A stretch of DNA of 27,859 nucleotides from CALGLS01 sp964508085. GTDB lineage: Bacteria; Bacteroidota; Bacteroidia; Chitinophagales; Saprospiraceae. The stretch lies in assembly GCA_964508085.1 (NCBI GenBank), contig CAZDTI010000060.1, positions 1-27,859 on the forward strand, read 5' to 3'. This document shows, one piece after another, positions 1 through 8,202 of this stretch. Position numbers and translations under genes: made by a program. Below the pieces are notes generated by a model, which saw only the letters and a program-made list of their open reading frames with translations, was not told the DNA's origin and made no database searches. Within the stretch, counting starts at the first letter, position 1; every line of letters starts with the position of its first letter.

Positions 1-483
1 CCCTGGAAAAACGACGAAGCATTCATCTTTGGTAAACACTTTGTTACAAAAAGAAAGGTGGCTTGGTATGGAGATAAAAACTATTCCTACACTTATTCCG
101 GTGCCACCAAGCAGGCGCTCACTTGGACTCCCGAGTTATTAGAACTCAAAAAAATAGCCGAAGAAAAAACGGGGGCGACTTACAACTCTTGTCTACTTAA
201 TCTCTATCACGATGGCGAAGAAGGAATGGCTTATCACAGCGATGATGAAAAGGCGCTGGGGAAAAACAGTGCAATTGCTTCACTGAGTTTTGGGGCTCAG
301 CGCAAGTTTTTATTTCGACACAAAAAAACGAAAGATCGAATAGCAATTTTTTTGGAAGCAGGCTCGCTGCTGGTGATGAAAGGGGAGACGCAACAGAACT
401 GGGTACATCGTTTGCCACCTACTAAAAAAGTGAAACGGCCTCGTGTGAATTTGACCTTTCGATTGATGGTGGTCGATCAATAG
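1..483 (+). CDS. AlkB-like 2-oxoglutarate/Fe(II) dioxygenase, 5' partial
   Basis: The frame is open from base 1, so the N-terminus lies outside the window; about 160 residues are visible against roughly 200 for the family. The GTG at 58 is internal (Val of a VAWYGD segment), not a start. Signature residues are the iron-binding HSD (His at 235-237, Asp at 241-243), a distal His in NWVHRLP (406-408), and the RPRVNLTFR segment that binds 2-oxoglutarate. The YTYSG stretch after AWYGD resembles the substrate-lid region of ABH2-type proteins. The family oxidatively removes alkyl groups from DNA or RNA bases in the cytoplasm. It ends 8 nt from the convergent galK stop and is probably unrelated to the sugar locus. 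The exact substrate class cannot be told from this fragment. Confidence 0.9.
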   Translation, partial: PWKNDEAFIFGKHFVTKRKVAWYGDKNYSYTYSGATKQALTWTPELLELKKIAEEKTGATYNSCLLNLYHDGEEGMAYHSDDEKALGKNSAIASLSFGAQRKFLFRHKKTKDRIAIFLEAGSLLVMKGETQQNWVHRLPPTKKVKRPRVNLTFRLMVVDQ

Positions 484-491
484 TTATAGGC

Positions 492-1628
492 TCACACAAT
501 CCCAGCGCCCTCTTCAATCAAAACTTCGTAATCTGATAAGTTGATTCCGAAGGCCCCATAATAAGCAGTTCTCGCTAAGTTGACAAACTCAGTCACCCAT
601 TCTTTTTCAATCAAATTAATCGTACAACCACCAAAGCCTCCTCCCATCATCCGACTACCCAGTATATAATCTTTGTCCTTTGTCAATTCAACCAAAAAAT
701 CCAACTCCGGGCAACTCACTTCATAGTCCTTAGACAAACTTTCGTGAGAAGCATAGATCAATTTCCCCAGTGTCATAAAATCTTTATTCATCATTGCTTT
801 AGTAGCTGACAGAACTCTTTCGTTTTCTGTAACAATATGTTTGCATCTTTTGAAGACCGTATTTGATAAAAGGGCTTTGCTTTCCTCCAGTTGATCTGGT
901 TTGACATCTCTAAGTAATTCAATTCCTTTGTATTTCTCATTCAAAATCCGCACACCCTCTTCGCATTCCGACCTTCGGTCATTATATCCAGAAGTCGCTA
1001 AGGAATGAGAAACGTTGGTGTTGAGTAGTAGCAGTTGATACTTTCCCAATTCCAATGGAAAATATTCAAAGTCCAAAGATCGGCAATCCAAAAGCATCAC
1101 CTGATCTTTCTTTCCCATCATACTTGCAAACTGATCCATGATGCCACACTTCGTTCCGACAAAATGATGTTCTGCCATTTGTGATGCTTTGATCAATTGC
1201 CATTGGTCAAAACCGAGTTGAAACAATTCATTCAAACCAAAAGCTAAAGAACATTCCAAGGCTGCTGATGAACTCATGCCACTACCAATAGGAACATTGC
1301 CCTCAAACACCGCATCAAAGCCTTTGAGATCGGCTCCCAGTTTTTGCAATTCGCTGACGACGCCCATGACATAGTTTTCCCAGCCATCTTTAATAGGTTT
1401 GAAATTTAGTAGATCAAATGCTAAATGTTCATCAATGCTTGCAGCTTTTATATTCACCTCGGAAGCTGTTCCATTTCGCGATAGCTGGAAAACGCAACAT
1501 TTGTCAATCGCAGCAGGTAGGACAAAGCCACCGTTGTAATCGGTATGTTCTCCAATTATATTAATCCGTCCTGGAGATTTTACGAGAATGGAGTTTTTAC
1601 TAGGGATATATTTTGAGATAATGTTCAT
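492..1628 (-). CDS. galK: Galactokinase
   Basis: A 378-residue cytoplasmic GHMP kinase, the normal length for GalK, that makes alpha-galactose 1-phosphate from alpha-galactose and ATP (Leloir pathway). The galactokinase signature GRINIIGEHTDY lies at residues 20-31, with the catalytic Arg at 21. The GHMP ATP loop PIGSGMSSSAA is at about 113-123, the catalytic-base Asp at 165 in CGIMDQF, and the third GHMP motif MMGGGFGGC is near the C-terminus. It is divergent from the GntR regulator gene (300 nt apart) and convergent with the alkB-like gene. galT and galE are not in the window. Its position beside a regulator that heads a sugar locus suggests joint control, with galM and the alpha-galactosidase supplying substrate. 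Confidence 0.96.
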   Translation of the reverse strand: MNIISKYIPSKNSILVKSPGRINIIGEHTDYNGGFVLPAAIDKCCVFQLSRNGTASEVNIKAASIDEHLAFDLLNFKPIKDGWENYVMGVVSELQKLGADLKGFDAVFEGNVPIGSGMSSSAALECSLAFGLNELFQLGFDQWQLIKASQMAEHHFVGTKCGIMDQFASMMGKKDQVMLLDCRSLDFEYFPLELGKYQLLLLNTNVSHSLATSGYNDRRSECEEGVRILNEKYKGIELLRDVKPDQLEESKALLSNTVFKRCKHIVTENERVLSATKAMMNKDFMTLGKLIYASHESLSKDYEVSCPELDFLVELTKDKDYILGSRMMGGGFGGCTINLIEKEWVTEFVNLARTAYYGAFGINLSDYEVLIEEGAGIV

Positions 1629-1928
1629 GCTGATTTTGTATTGCTAGTATAGAAGATTATTTGAGGTTCAAAGTGTTGATTAAGACTAGATTGTAAAATA
1701 CTTCTTGTCAATTTTACACTAAAAACAAAGCTAAATTTATAAGGCGATTAAAGCCTCTTATTTAGGTCATTTTTTCCGTTTATTTCAAAAAAGGCCATAT
1801 TTTTCCACAAAACAACGAAATATTCTGTTAGTAACTACAATTTCAAATATATATTTCTATATATTTACACCATAGTACTATACTATACCATAGCTCAGTA
1901 TATTAACACTGTCCATTATACCAGTAGG
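1629..1928. promoter_or_regulatory. Divergent galK / gntR control region
   Basis: AT-rich 300-nt spacer with no gene. On the minus strand TAGCTTTG (complement of 1726-1733) matches the Bacteroidota -7 element TAnnTTTG perfectly and would start galK RNA about 90 nt before its ATG, but I see no matching -33 TTTG. Just beyond it lies an imperfect dyad, AAGGC...GCCTCTT (1741-1759). On the gntR side a perfect 10-bp palindrome, ATAGTACTAT, lies at 1872-1881, within two CCATAG direct repeats, about 47 nt before the regulator ATG. These are candidate operators only. Confidence 0.35.
1872..1881. promoter_or_regulatory. Palindrome ATAGTACTAT, candidate operator
   Basis: Perfect 10-bp dyad about 47 nt upstream of the GntR-family start codon, flanked by two CCATAG direct repeats. 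GntR-family proteins bind short dyads and often autoregulate, so this is a plausible self-operator. Because the surrounding DNA is rich in TA steps, a chance palindrome is possible. Confidence 0.3.
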
Positions 1929-2969
1929 ATGATGAACACCCAACTCAATAACATGACCACGATCTACGGAAAGATCCAGGAACTGGAAAAAGTAAACCAA
2001 TACTCAAAACACGAGCAATTGGTACAAGGTGTGATTAATGCTATTGAGGATAAAATTTTGGTACAGGGTAATATGCTGCCTTCCGTAAACTCAATGGTCA
2101 AAGAACTGGGCTTCGCCAGTAAGACGATTGTCAAAGCTTACAAAGAACTTATTGAACGAGGCTTAGTAGAATCTAAAAATAGATTAGGCTACTTCGTAAT
2201 CAATGAGGACATCGACCAAACCTTTAAAGTAGCTTTACTGCTTTATGCCTTCCATCCCATTCAGGAAACTTTCTACAACGCTTTCCGCTCTGCTTTAGGA
2301 GACAATACCCAAATCGACATTTTTTTTCACCATAGTAATATTGATGTCTTCAAAACTATGGTCAAAAATATTAGAGGGCAATATGGCATGTACGTCGTTG
2401 CGCCAATTCCGCATGATCGAACCCAAAAGATTTTGAAAAAATTACCCGCTTCAAAGTTGCTATTGGTGGATCGATTTGAAGACTTAGGCGATCATGTTTC
2501 TCATGTAAGTCAGGAATTCGAAATTTCCACCTATATGGCTTTGAAGCAATTGTTAGAAGCGATTCAGCGCTTTGATGAAATCATTCTTTACTTCAGAGCG
2601 GATGCGGATCATCCTGTCGAAATCAGTCGAGCTTTTGAAAAATTCTTAAAAGACTTTTCCATCAATGGAAAGGTCCTTCGAAACTATATACCTGGTTCTG
2701 TTAAAAAAGGGACTGCGCATTTTACGATTAGTGATAGTGACTTGTGGGGGATTTTAAAAGATTGTAAAGAGCAACAGTTGAAAGTAGGAGAGGATGTTGG
2801 TGTACTGTCAAACTCAGAGGATCCGGTCAAAGAAATCATTTGCGATGGCATTACGACCAATTCAATTGATTTCCGCGCAATGGGACAACGAGCAGCAGAA
2901 TTTGTACTGAATAGAACAATAACAAAAACAACAATCCCAACCATACTAACTAGACGAAATTCGCTTTAG
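1929..2969 (+). CDS. GntR-family transcriptional regulator with sugar-receptor-like C-terminal domain
   Basis: 346 residues. A winged helix-turn-helix occupies about 25-93, with the GntR-type segment MLPSVNSMVKELG followed by SKTIVKAYKELIERGLV. From about 98 to the end it looks like a type I periplasmic-binding/LacI-like sensor: VALLLYAF opening strand, then YVVAPIP, and a C-terminal GILSNS/GITTNS-like arrangement ending FRAMGQRAAEFVLNR. This wHTH plus LacI-type receptor architecture is common in Bacteroidota sugar loci, where the receptor binds the inducing sugar. Two adjacent ATGs (1929 and 1932) are both usable. It lies between galK (divergent) and susC (130 nt downstream, same strand), so it is the likely local regulator. 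The effector is unknown. Confidence 0.87.
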   Translation: MMNTQLNNMTTIYGKIQELEKVNQYSKHEQLVQGVINAIEDKILVQGNMLPSVNSMVKELGFASKTIVKAYKELIERGLVESKNRLGYFVINEDIDQTFKVALLLYAFHPIQETFYNAFRSALGDNTQIDIFFHHSNIDVFKTMVKNIRGQYGMYVVAPIPHDRTQKILKKLPASKLLLVDRFEDLGDHVSHVSQEFEISTYMALKQLLEAIQRFDEIILYFRADADHPVEISRAFEKFLKDFSINGKVLRNYIPGSVKKGTAHFTISDSDLWGILKDCKEQQLKVGEDVGVLSNSEDPVKEIICDGITTNSIDFRAMGQRAAEFVLNRTITKTTIPTILTRRNSL

Positions 2970-3031
2970 CAATCTTCTCTTTTTGCTGTAAGCGAAATGA
3001 AAAAGATAAAGCGAAACCAAATAAAGCAAAG

Positions 3032-3089
3032 ACAGCCTGCATCTCCGGCAAGAGATACAGACTGTGATCATAAATTAAGTAAATAAAAA
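3032..3089 (+). promoter_or_regulatory. susC 5' leader: CGGCAA-loop hairpin plus AT-rich box
   Basis: Arms 3032-3045 and 3052-3065 pair at 12 of 14 positions, and both mismatches are C-A. The hexaloop is CGGCAA (3046-3051). It is followed by the 16-nt string ATTAAGTAAATAAAAA at 3074-3089, ending 10 nt before the susC ATG. The same loop and the identical 16-nt string occur in the same order before the symporter start at 27799, although the stem sequences are unrelated. There is no T-run, so this is not an intrinsic terminator. A post-transcriptional or leader-level control element is the best reading. Confidence 0.55.
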
Positions 3090-3099
3090 GCAAAAGTAC

Positions 3100-6000
3100 A
3101 TGAAAAAAATTTACGCTTCCAATCGAAATCGACTTGTCTTCGATTTTCGGTTACATTCACCTTTTAAAGCCTTATGGCTTCCTACAGTGGTACTGCTGTT
3201 TTGCGCAATGCAACTACAGGCAAATGTACCTTCCGCAACTAATTCTTATCTGGAAACGACTACCAGCGATATTGCTAGTAAGGTTACCGGGAAAGTAACA
3301 GACAGCTCAGGAGAAGGGCTAATCGGAGTGAACATTCTTGTAAAAGGAACGAGCTCTGGTACAGTCACCGACATTAGTGGCGATTATTCCCTCAATGTGC
3401 CAGACGGCAGCAACACTTTGGTCTTTTCTTACACCGGTTACAAAACTATGGAAGTAGATATCAATGCTCAATCAGTGCTTGATGTGGTAATGAAAGAAGA
3501 CTCAGAGTTATTGGATGAAGTAGTCGTTATTGGTTATGGTGTTGTGAAAAAATCAGATCTTACTGGTTCCGTTGTTTCTGTTGATGGAAAAGAATTGACA
3601 TCAATCGTAGCAGGTAACCCAACCGCAGCATTACAAGGTAAACTCTCCGGGGTACAGGTAGAGAACAATGGTGGAGAACCAGGTGGTGCATCGAACGTTT
3701 TCGTTCGTGGTATCAGTTCTTTGACCAACTCTTATCCGCTTTATGTCATCGACGGAACTTTCGCTGAAGACATGAGTTACATCAATCCAAAAGACATTGA
3801 TCGTATTGAAATATTGAAAGATGCTTCTGCTGCAGCGATCTATGGATCACGTGCGGCAAACGGTGTTGTAATTGTTCAAACCAAAAGAGGGGAGAAAAAT
3901 GGCGCACCACAAGTAAACTTCGATATGAGATATGGTGTAGAATCTCCTGACAAACAACTGGACTTTCTGAACGCTTCTGAATTTGTTGCTCATCGAAATC
4001 AGTTGGGTGCAAACGATGACAGTCCTATTGTTTTAACCGATGATGGAACGTACACAGACTGGCAAGATTTGTCACTAAACTCTGGAACACTTCAGGATTA
4101 TGGACTTTCCGTTTCTGGTGGTGGAGAAAATTCCAGATATTTCATCTCAGGTAACTTCTATAAGCAAGATGGTATCCTACTGAAAACGGGATACGAAAGA
4201 TATAACCTTCGTGCTAACAGTGAATTTACATTGGGTAAGTTTACCATTCAGCAATCTTTAGGGGTAACTACTGCTGAAACAGAAAACAATGTTTGGTTCG
4301 GACGTGATGGATCTTCTACGGCTCCAATTCTTAGAGAAAATGTTCCGGAGAACGAAGGAGGTTTTGAAGCACCTGATGCTGACCTAGTCGGTTTTGCAGG
4401 TCAGAACAAATACGGATTAGCTTCTTTGGAAGAGCACAAAACAAATGACAAAAAGTTATTTGGAAACATGAACCTTTCTTATGAAATCATTGAGGGGCTT
4501 ACTGCTAAAATCAACTTGGGAGCAGATATTTTGGATCGTCATAACTTCTCTTTCCGTCCAACTTACTTCATGAGTAACTCTGATGCCGTTGATAACATCA
4601 ATGATCAGAACGACTTGACGGAAATTCGTTCTGAAACGCAATTGACACTTGTCGAGCCTACCTTAAGCTATGCTAAAGATTTAGGCGTTGGTCGTTTGGA
4701 TGTTGTAGTGGGAGGAACGCAGCAGCGAACTGAATTCCGTTCTGTTGGTGCATACGCGCAAGGATTACCTAATAATGATATTCAGGTGATTGGTGCAGCA
4801 GTTCCATCTAATGTTCAATCTACAATAGGTATCAAAAACGTTAGTTATTTACAGTCTGCTTTCGGACGTGTGAATTACGTTCACGACAATAAGTACATGC
4901 TTACCGCAACAATGCGCAGAGATGCTTCTTCTAAATTTAACAAAGACAATCGAGTAGGATATTTCCCTTCCGTTTCTTTTGGATGGAACATCAGTAACGA
5001 AGCATTCTGGTCGGTACCATCAATCAATACCTTTAAATTCCGTGCGGGTTATGGAGAATTGGGCGCACAAAACATTCCCGATTATGCTTACCAAACTGTT
5101 TATAATTTGACTTCTTCTACTTCCGTAAATAATCAAATCGTTCAAGGATATGCACAGACTTCTTTAGCTTTAGCTGATTTGAAGTGGGAGACGGCTCGTA
5201 CGTTGAATTTTGGTGTTGACATGGGCTTGATGGAAGATAAAATCACTTTCTCGGCTGATTATTATAACAAAGATGTTTCTGATGTATTGGTTGGTGTAAA
5301 TCTTCCTGCAACGGTTGGATTCTCTCAACCGGTTATTCAGAACGTTGGAGAAATCAACAATAAGGGTTTTGAATTCGAAGGGGTTTACCACGGCGGTAAA
5401 GACAGTGATTTCAAATGGGATGTAGGAGTGAACTTCACTACCTTTAACAGTAAGATTACATCATTGCCTAACCCAATTCTTGGACCTTCAATTACTGAAG
5501 ATATTGCTCGTGCAAATCGTTTCATCGAAGGAGAAGCACCTGGTGTTTACTGGGGTTATGTTATTGAAGGCGTATACGCTGATCAAGCGGCGATCGATAA
5601 CGATCCTAACTTAGCTAATGATAAAGCAGACGATGGAAACGACAGAAGAGAACTGGTTGTACCTGGCGATTTTATCCGTAAGGACGTAAATGGTGACGGT
5701 GTTGTAAATGGAGATGACCAAACGATTTTGGGAGATCCAACTCCTGATTTTATCTATGGATTGAACTTTACAGGAGCATACAAAGGTTTTGACTTTGGTG
5801 TTTTCTTCCAGGGAACACAGGGTAACGAAATTTATAATGTAACAAAGTACTATAATATCTTCTGGGCGGATGACAACAAGTTGACTGACGTTAAGGATGC
5901 ATGGACAGAAAGTAACACCAATACAGATATTCCAAGAGCAACAGATAAAGATGCAGCTCAAAATGGAGCGCCTTCTGATTTCTTTGTGGAAGATGGTTCT

Positions 6001-6282
6001 TACTTCCGTCTACGAACCTTAGAAGTAGGATACACTTTAGATCTAGATGATGTTTCTTGGATGAGAAGCCTACGATTCTTCGTTACTGGACAGAATCTGT
6101 TTACTTTGACAGACTATTCTGGTTACAATCCAGACATCTCTTCTACAAATGGAGGACGTGCGGGTAACTCACAGTTTTTCGGACAACCTTCTACTGTAAA
6201 TCCATTGTTAGGTAGAGGATTGGATGTCCGTGCTTATCCAAACTCAAGAAGCTTTGTATTTGGTGTTCAAGCAGGATTTTAA
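3100..6282 (+). CDS. SusC/RagA-type TonB-dependent outer-membrane transporter
   Basis: 1060 residues, normal for SusC homologues. Order: a long signal peptide with its hydrophobic core at about 25-38 and likely cleavage near LQA-NVPS; a carboxypeptidase-regulatory-like beta domain at about 62-132 (GKVTDSSGEGLIGVNILVKG); the DEVVVIGYG TonB-box-like motif at 139-147; a plug domain to about 265 containing VFVRGISS, PLYVIDG and DASAAAIYGSRAANGVV; then a beta-barrel ending in the aromatic C-terminus FGVQAGF. It imports glycans or oligosaccharides across the outer membrane with the SusD lid, using TonB energy. It is followed by susD after a 212-nt structured gap. A DVNGDGVVNGDDQ stretch in the barrel is the usual calcium-loop-like insertion of this family, not a dockerin. 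Substrate cannot be read from sequence. Confidence 0.96.
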   Translation: MKKIYASNRNRLVFDFRLHSPFKALWLPTVVLLFCAMQLQANVPSATNSYLETTTSDIASKVTGKVTDSSGEGLIGVNILVKGTSSGTVTDISGDYSLNVPDGSNTLVFSYTGYKTMEVDINAQSVLDVVMKEDSELLDEVVVIGYGVVKKSDLTGSVVSVDGKELTSIVAGNPTAALQGKLSGVQVENNGGEPGGASNVFVRGISSLTNSYPLYVIDGTFAEDMSYINPKDIDRIEILKDASAAAIYGSRAANGVVIVQTKRGEKNGAPQVNFDMRYGVESPDKQLDFLNASEFVAHRNQLGANDDSPIVLTDDGTYTDWQDLSLNSGTLQDYGLSVSGGGENSRYFISGNFYKQDGILLKTGYERYNLRANSEFTLGKFTIQQSLGVTTAETENNVWFGRDGSSTAPILRENVPENEGGFEAPDADLVGFAGQNKYGLASLEEHKTNDKKLFGNMNLSYEIIEGLTAKINLGADILDRHNFSFRPTYFMSNSDAVDNINDQNDLTEIRSETQLTLVEPTLSYAKDLGVGRLDVVVGGTQQRTEFRSVGAYAQGLPNNDIQVIGAAVPSNVQSTIGIKNVSYLQSAFGRVNYVHDNKYMLTATMRRDASSKFNKDNRVGYFPSVSFGWNISNEAFWSVPSINTFKFRAGYGELGAQNIPDYAYQTVYNLTSSTSVNNQIVQGYAQTSLALADLKWETARTLNFGVDMGLMEDKITFSADYYNKDVSDVLVGVNLPATVGFSQPVIQNVGEINNKGFEFEGVYHGGKDSDFKWDVGVNFTTFNSKITSLPNPILGPSITEDIARANRFIEGEAPGVYWGYVIEGVYADQAAIDNDPNLANDKADDGNDRRELVVPGDFIRKDVNGDGVVNGDDQTILGDPTPDFIYGLNFTGAYKGFDFGVFFQGTQGNEIYNVTKYYNIFWADDNKLTDVKDAWTESNTNTDIPRATDKDAAQNGAPSDFFVEDGSYFRLRTLEVGYTLDLDDVSWMRSLRFFVTGQNLFTLTDYSGYNPDISSTNGGRAGNSQFFGQPSTVNPLLGRGLDVRAYPNSRSFVFGVQAGF

Positions 6283-6378
6283 GAGTTGAAATGTGAAAAA
6301 TTAATAGTTTAAAATTTATAAAAAATAATAAACTACTATATGCTTTTCAAAATCAACCTTTGTTTCCACTGATGTGTT

Positions 6379-6406
6379 AAGCGGGTGGAGGCTCCCCTTT
6401 AGGGGC
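6379..6406 (+). repeat. REP-like GC-rich repeat, copy 1 (susC-susD gap)
   Basis: A 28-nt unit beginning AAGCGGG and ending in the hairpin core GCTCCCCTTTAGGGGC. It matches 18795-18822 at 25 of 28 positions (differences at unit positions 8, 9 and 12). CCCC/GGGG can pair around a TTTA loop. Its GC content contrasts with the AT-rich spacer around it. Confidence 0.6.
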
Positions 6407-6452
6407 CTGTCTAGTAGCCAGATATGCTGGGAGCATATATGGATTTAGACAG
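6407..6452 (+). other. Extended intercistronic stem-loop between susC and susD
   Basis: Nested complementary segments: CTGTCTA (6407-6413) with TAGACAG (6446-6452), then CCA with TGG, then ATATGCT with AGCATAT around a GGG loop. That gives 17 base pairs interrupted only by a 4x3 internal loop and one G-A mismatch. It directly abuts the GC-rich repeat. No T-run follows, so RNA-stability or processing control of the susC-susD message is more likely than termination. Confidence 0.6.
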
Positions 6453-6494
6453 AGTTGAGCAGAAAGCTTTATAGTAAATTAAAATTAAAATAAT

Positions 6495-8054
6495 ATGAAA
6501 AAGTATTCACAATACCTTTTTGTAGCGTTCTTGGCCTTTGTTCTTATTCCGATGTCTTGTAATGAAGACAATCTGGATCAGATCAATTCCAATGCGGTAT
6601 CAGAGGATTTATTTTGGAAAACGGCAGATGATGTTTCTGTAGCCGTTAATGGAATGTACCACCCTATAACGAACACCTTCTTCTGGGGGCGTATCATTCA
6701 TACTGGAGCATTGCTCCGTTCAGATGCATTTAATGTTCGACCTTTCGGACCAAACACAGCAATGTCTACATTGCAAGGCGCACCGGGTGCATCCCGATGG
6801 TCTACGGAAATTTGGGGCGAGCCGTACAAATGTATTTTCCGTGCAAACAGTATTCTTGAGTTTACAAACGCAACCAATGTTACAGATGAAGATTTGCGAA
6901 ACAGTTACATAGGACAAGCACATTTCATGCGTGGATTTGCTTACTGGTATTTGGTAAACCTTTACGGGAAAGTTCCAGTGATAACGACAAATGCTAAAAC
7001 GCCAGATGGATTTTACCCTTCTCAATCAGACGTAGCAGCCGTTTGGACGCAGATAGAAGCTGACTTTGATATGGCTTCCAAGCTATTGCCGGAAGCCTAT
7101 GAAGGAAACGACATCGGACGTCCTACTAAGTATTCTGCAATGGCATTCAAAGCAAAAAGTCACCTTTACCAAGGAGAGTGGGGCGAAGCGATTACTGGTT
7201 TCGAAGGCGTAATCAACAGTCAAAAATATGACTTGTTGCCTGCGGATCAGTACAAGGATAACTTCACAGAAGACAACGAGAATAACATGGAATCTGTTTA
7301 TGAAATCCAATTCTTAGGACAGTCTGCTTTCGCTTGGGGGGTAGATATTCCAGGTACTGGAAACATGGGGAACTTTCACCTCGATTATTCTCCTCCAACA
7401 AAATCACTGGATCAATCTCATTACGTGAATACTTGGGTAAGAGAATTGTTTGAAGCTAACGGAGAAGTAGTAAGACGTAATGCAACTTTGGCTTATGATT
7501 ATGACGGTTCTACTGGTTACGGTGGACTTCCTTTCCGTGAAGATTTCATCGGTGAATTGGAATTGGCAAGAACAGAAGAAATGGATTCTGTATACTCTAG
7601 AAAGTATGCTGGAATGGACATTGGAGTTCGTGATGATGTAGATGGTTTGGGTACAAACGTTGGAAATAACTGGCGTTTGATTCGGTACGCAGATGTATTG
7701 TTAATGTATGCTGAGGCATTGAATGAAGACAATCAAACAGGATTAGCTGAAATGTACCTGAACATGGTTCGAGAACGTGCAATGGTTGATCCTAAAACAG
7801 GTTTGTCTCAAGAAGATATGCGTCAAGCGATCATCGACGAGCGTGTATTGGAGTTGACCGGAGAAGGACACCGTTTCTTTGATTTGGTTCGTTGGGGACT
7901 AGCAGACGATTATATGGGGGCTACTTCTTTGCATGGATCAAATCCTAAGTCATTGAGTGGTGGTATTTTCGAAACTGGTCAAGATGAGTACCTCTGGATT
8001 CCTGCGAATGAGATGAGTGCGAACGAGAATCTGGTGCAGAATCCTGGTTATTAA
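6495..8054 (+). CDS. SusD/RagB-type surface glycan-binding lipoprotein
   Basis: 519 residues, typical for the family. The lipoprotein signal ends at Cys22 (IPMSC), so the mature protein is lipid-anchored on the outer face of the outer membrane and forms the hinged lid of the SusC barrel. Family features: an N-terminal DLFWKTADDVSVAVNGMY segment, TPR-like helical repeats (FMRGFAYWYLVNLYGKVPV, then AFKAKSHLYQGEWGEAI), and the C-terminal RYADVLLMYAEALNE and ERVLELTGEGHRFFDLVRWG blocks, ending with the customary NPGY. It follows susC on the same strand and a strong terminator lies 81 nt after its stop. Ligand unknown; association with galactoside uptake is inferred from the neighbours. Confidence 0.95.
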   Translation: MKKYSQYLFVAFLAFVLIPMSCNEDNLDQINSNAVSEDLFWKTADDVSVAVNGMYHPITNTFFWGRIIHTGALLRSDAFNVRPFGPNTAMSTLQGAPGASRWSTEIWGEPYKCIFRANSILEFTNATNVTDEDLRNSYIGQAHFMRGFAYWYLVNLYGKVPVITTNAKTPDGFYPSQSDVAAVWTQIEADFDMASKLLPEAYEGNDIGRPTKYSAMAFKAKSHLYQGEWGEAITGFEGVINSQKYDLLPADQYKDNFTEDNENNMESVYEIQFLGQSAFAWGVDIPGTGNMGNFHLDYSPPTKSLDQSHYVNTWVRELFEANGEVVRRNATLAYDYDGSTGYGGLPFREDFIGELELARTEEMDSVYSRKYAGMDIGVRDDVDGLGTNVGNNWRLIRYADVLLMYAEALNEDNQTGLAEMYLNMVRERAMVDPKTGLSQEDMRQAIIDERVLELTGEGHRFFDLVRWGLADDYMGATSLHGSNPKSLSGGIFETGQDEYLWIPANEMSANENLVQNPGY

Positions 8055-8135
8055 GAGGGTATTTTATTTATGTAAATAATGTTTTGAATTATAGGGATAG
8101 GGTAGTTTACTTCTACCTCCCTTACTACTAAAAAT

Positions 8136-8185
8136 AAAGCCCTTTCCGGTAGCGGTAATTCCTACTGTGGAAGGGCTTTGTTTTT
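8136..8185 (+). terminator. Rho-independent terminator after susD
   Basis: AAAGCCCTT (8136-8144) pairs perfectly with AAGGGCTTT (8171-8179), extended by CC/GG across a single bulged T, and is followed by GTTTTT (8180-8185). It lies 81 nt past the susD stop and only 17 nt before the GTG start of the next gene. Downstream transcription therefore depends on read-through or on a promoter overlapping the terminator. Confidence 0.82.
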
Positions 8186-8202
8186 CTAAAGCTTAATTAT
8201 AA

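Noticed and set aside
58..60. GTG as start of the AlkB-like gene
   Set aside because: The frame stays open to base 1 and the residues before it (PWKNDEAFIFGKHF) fit the family, so the gene is truncated by the window edge.
5680..5735. Dockerin-like DVNGDGVVNGDDQ motif in susC
   Set aside because: This calcium-loop-like insertion is common in SusC barrels; there is no duplicated dockerin pair and no cohesin in the window.
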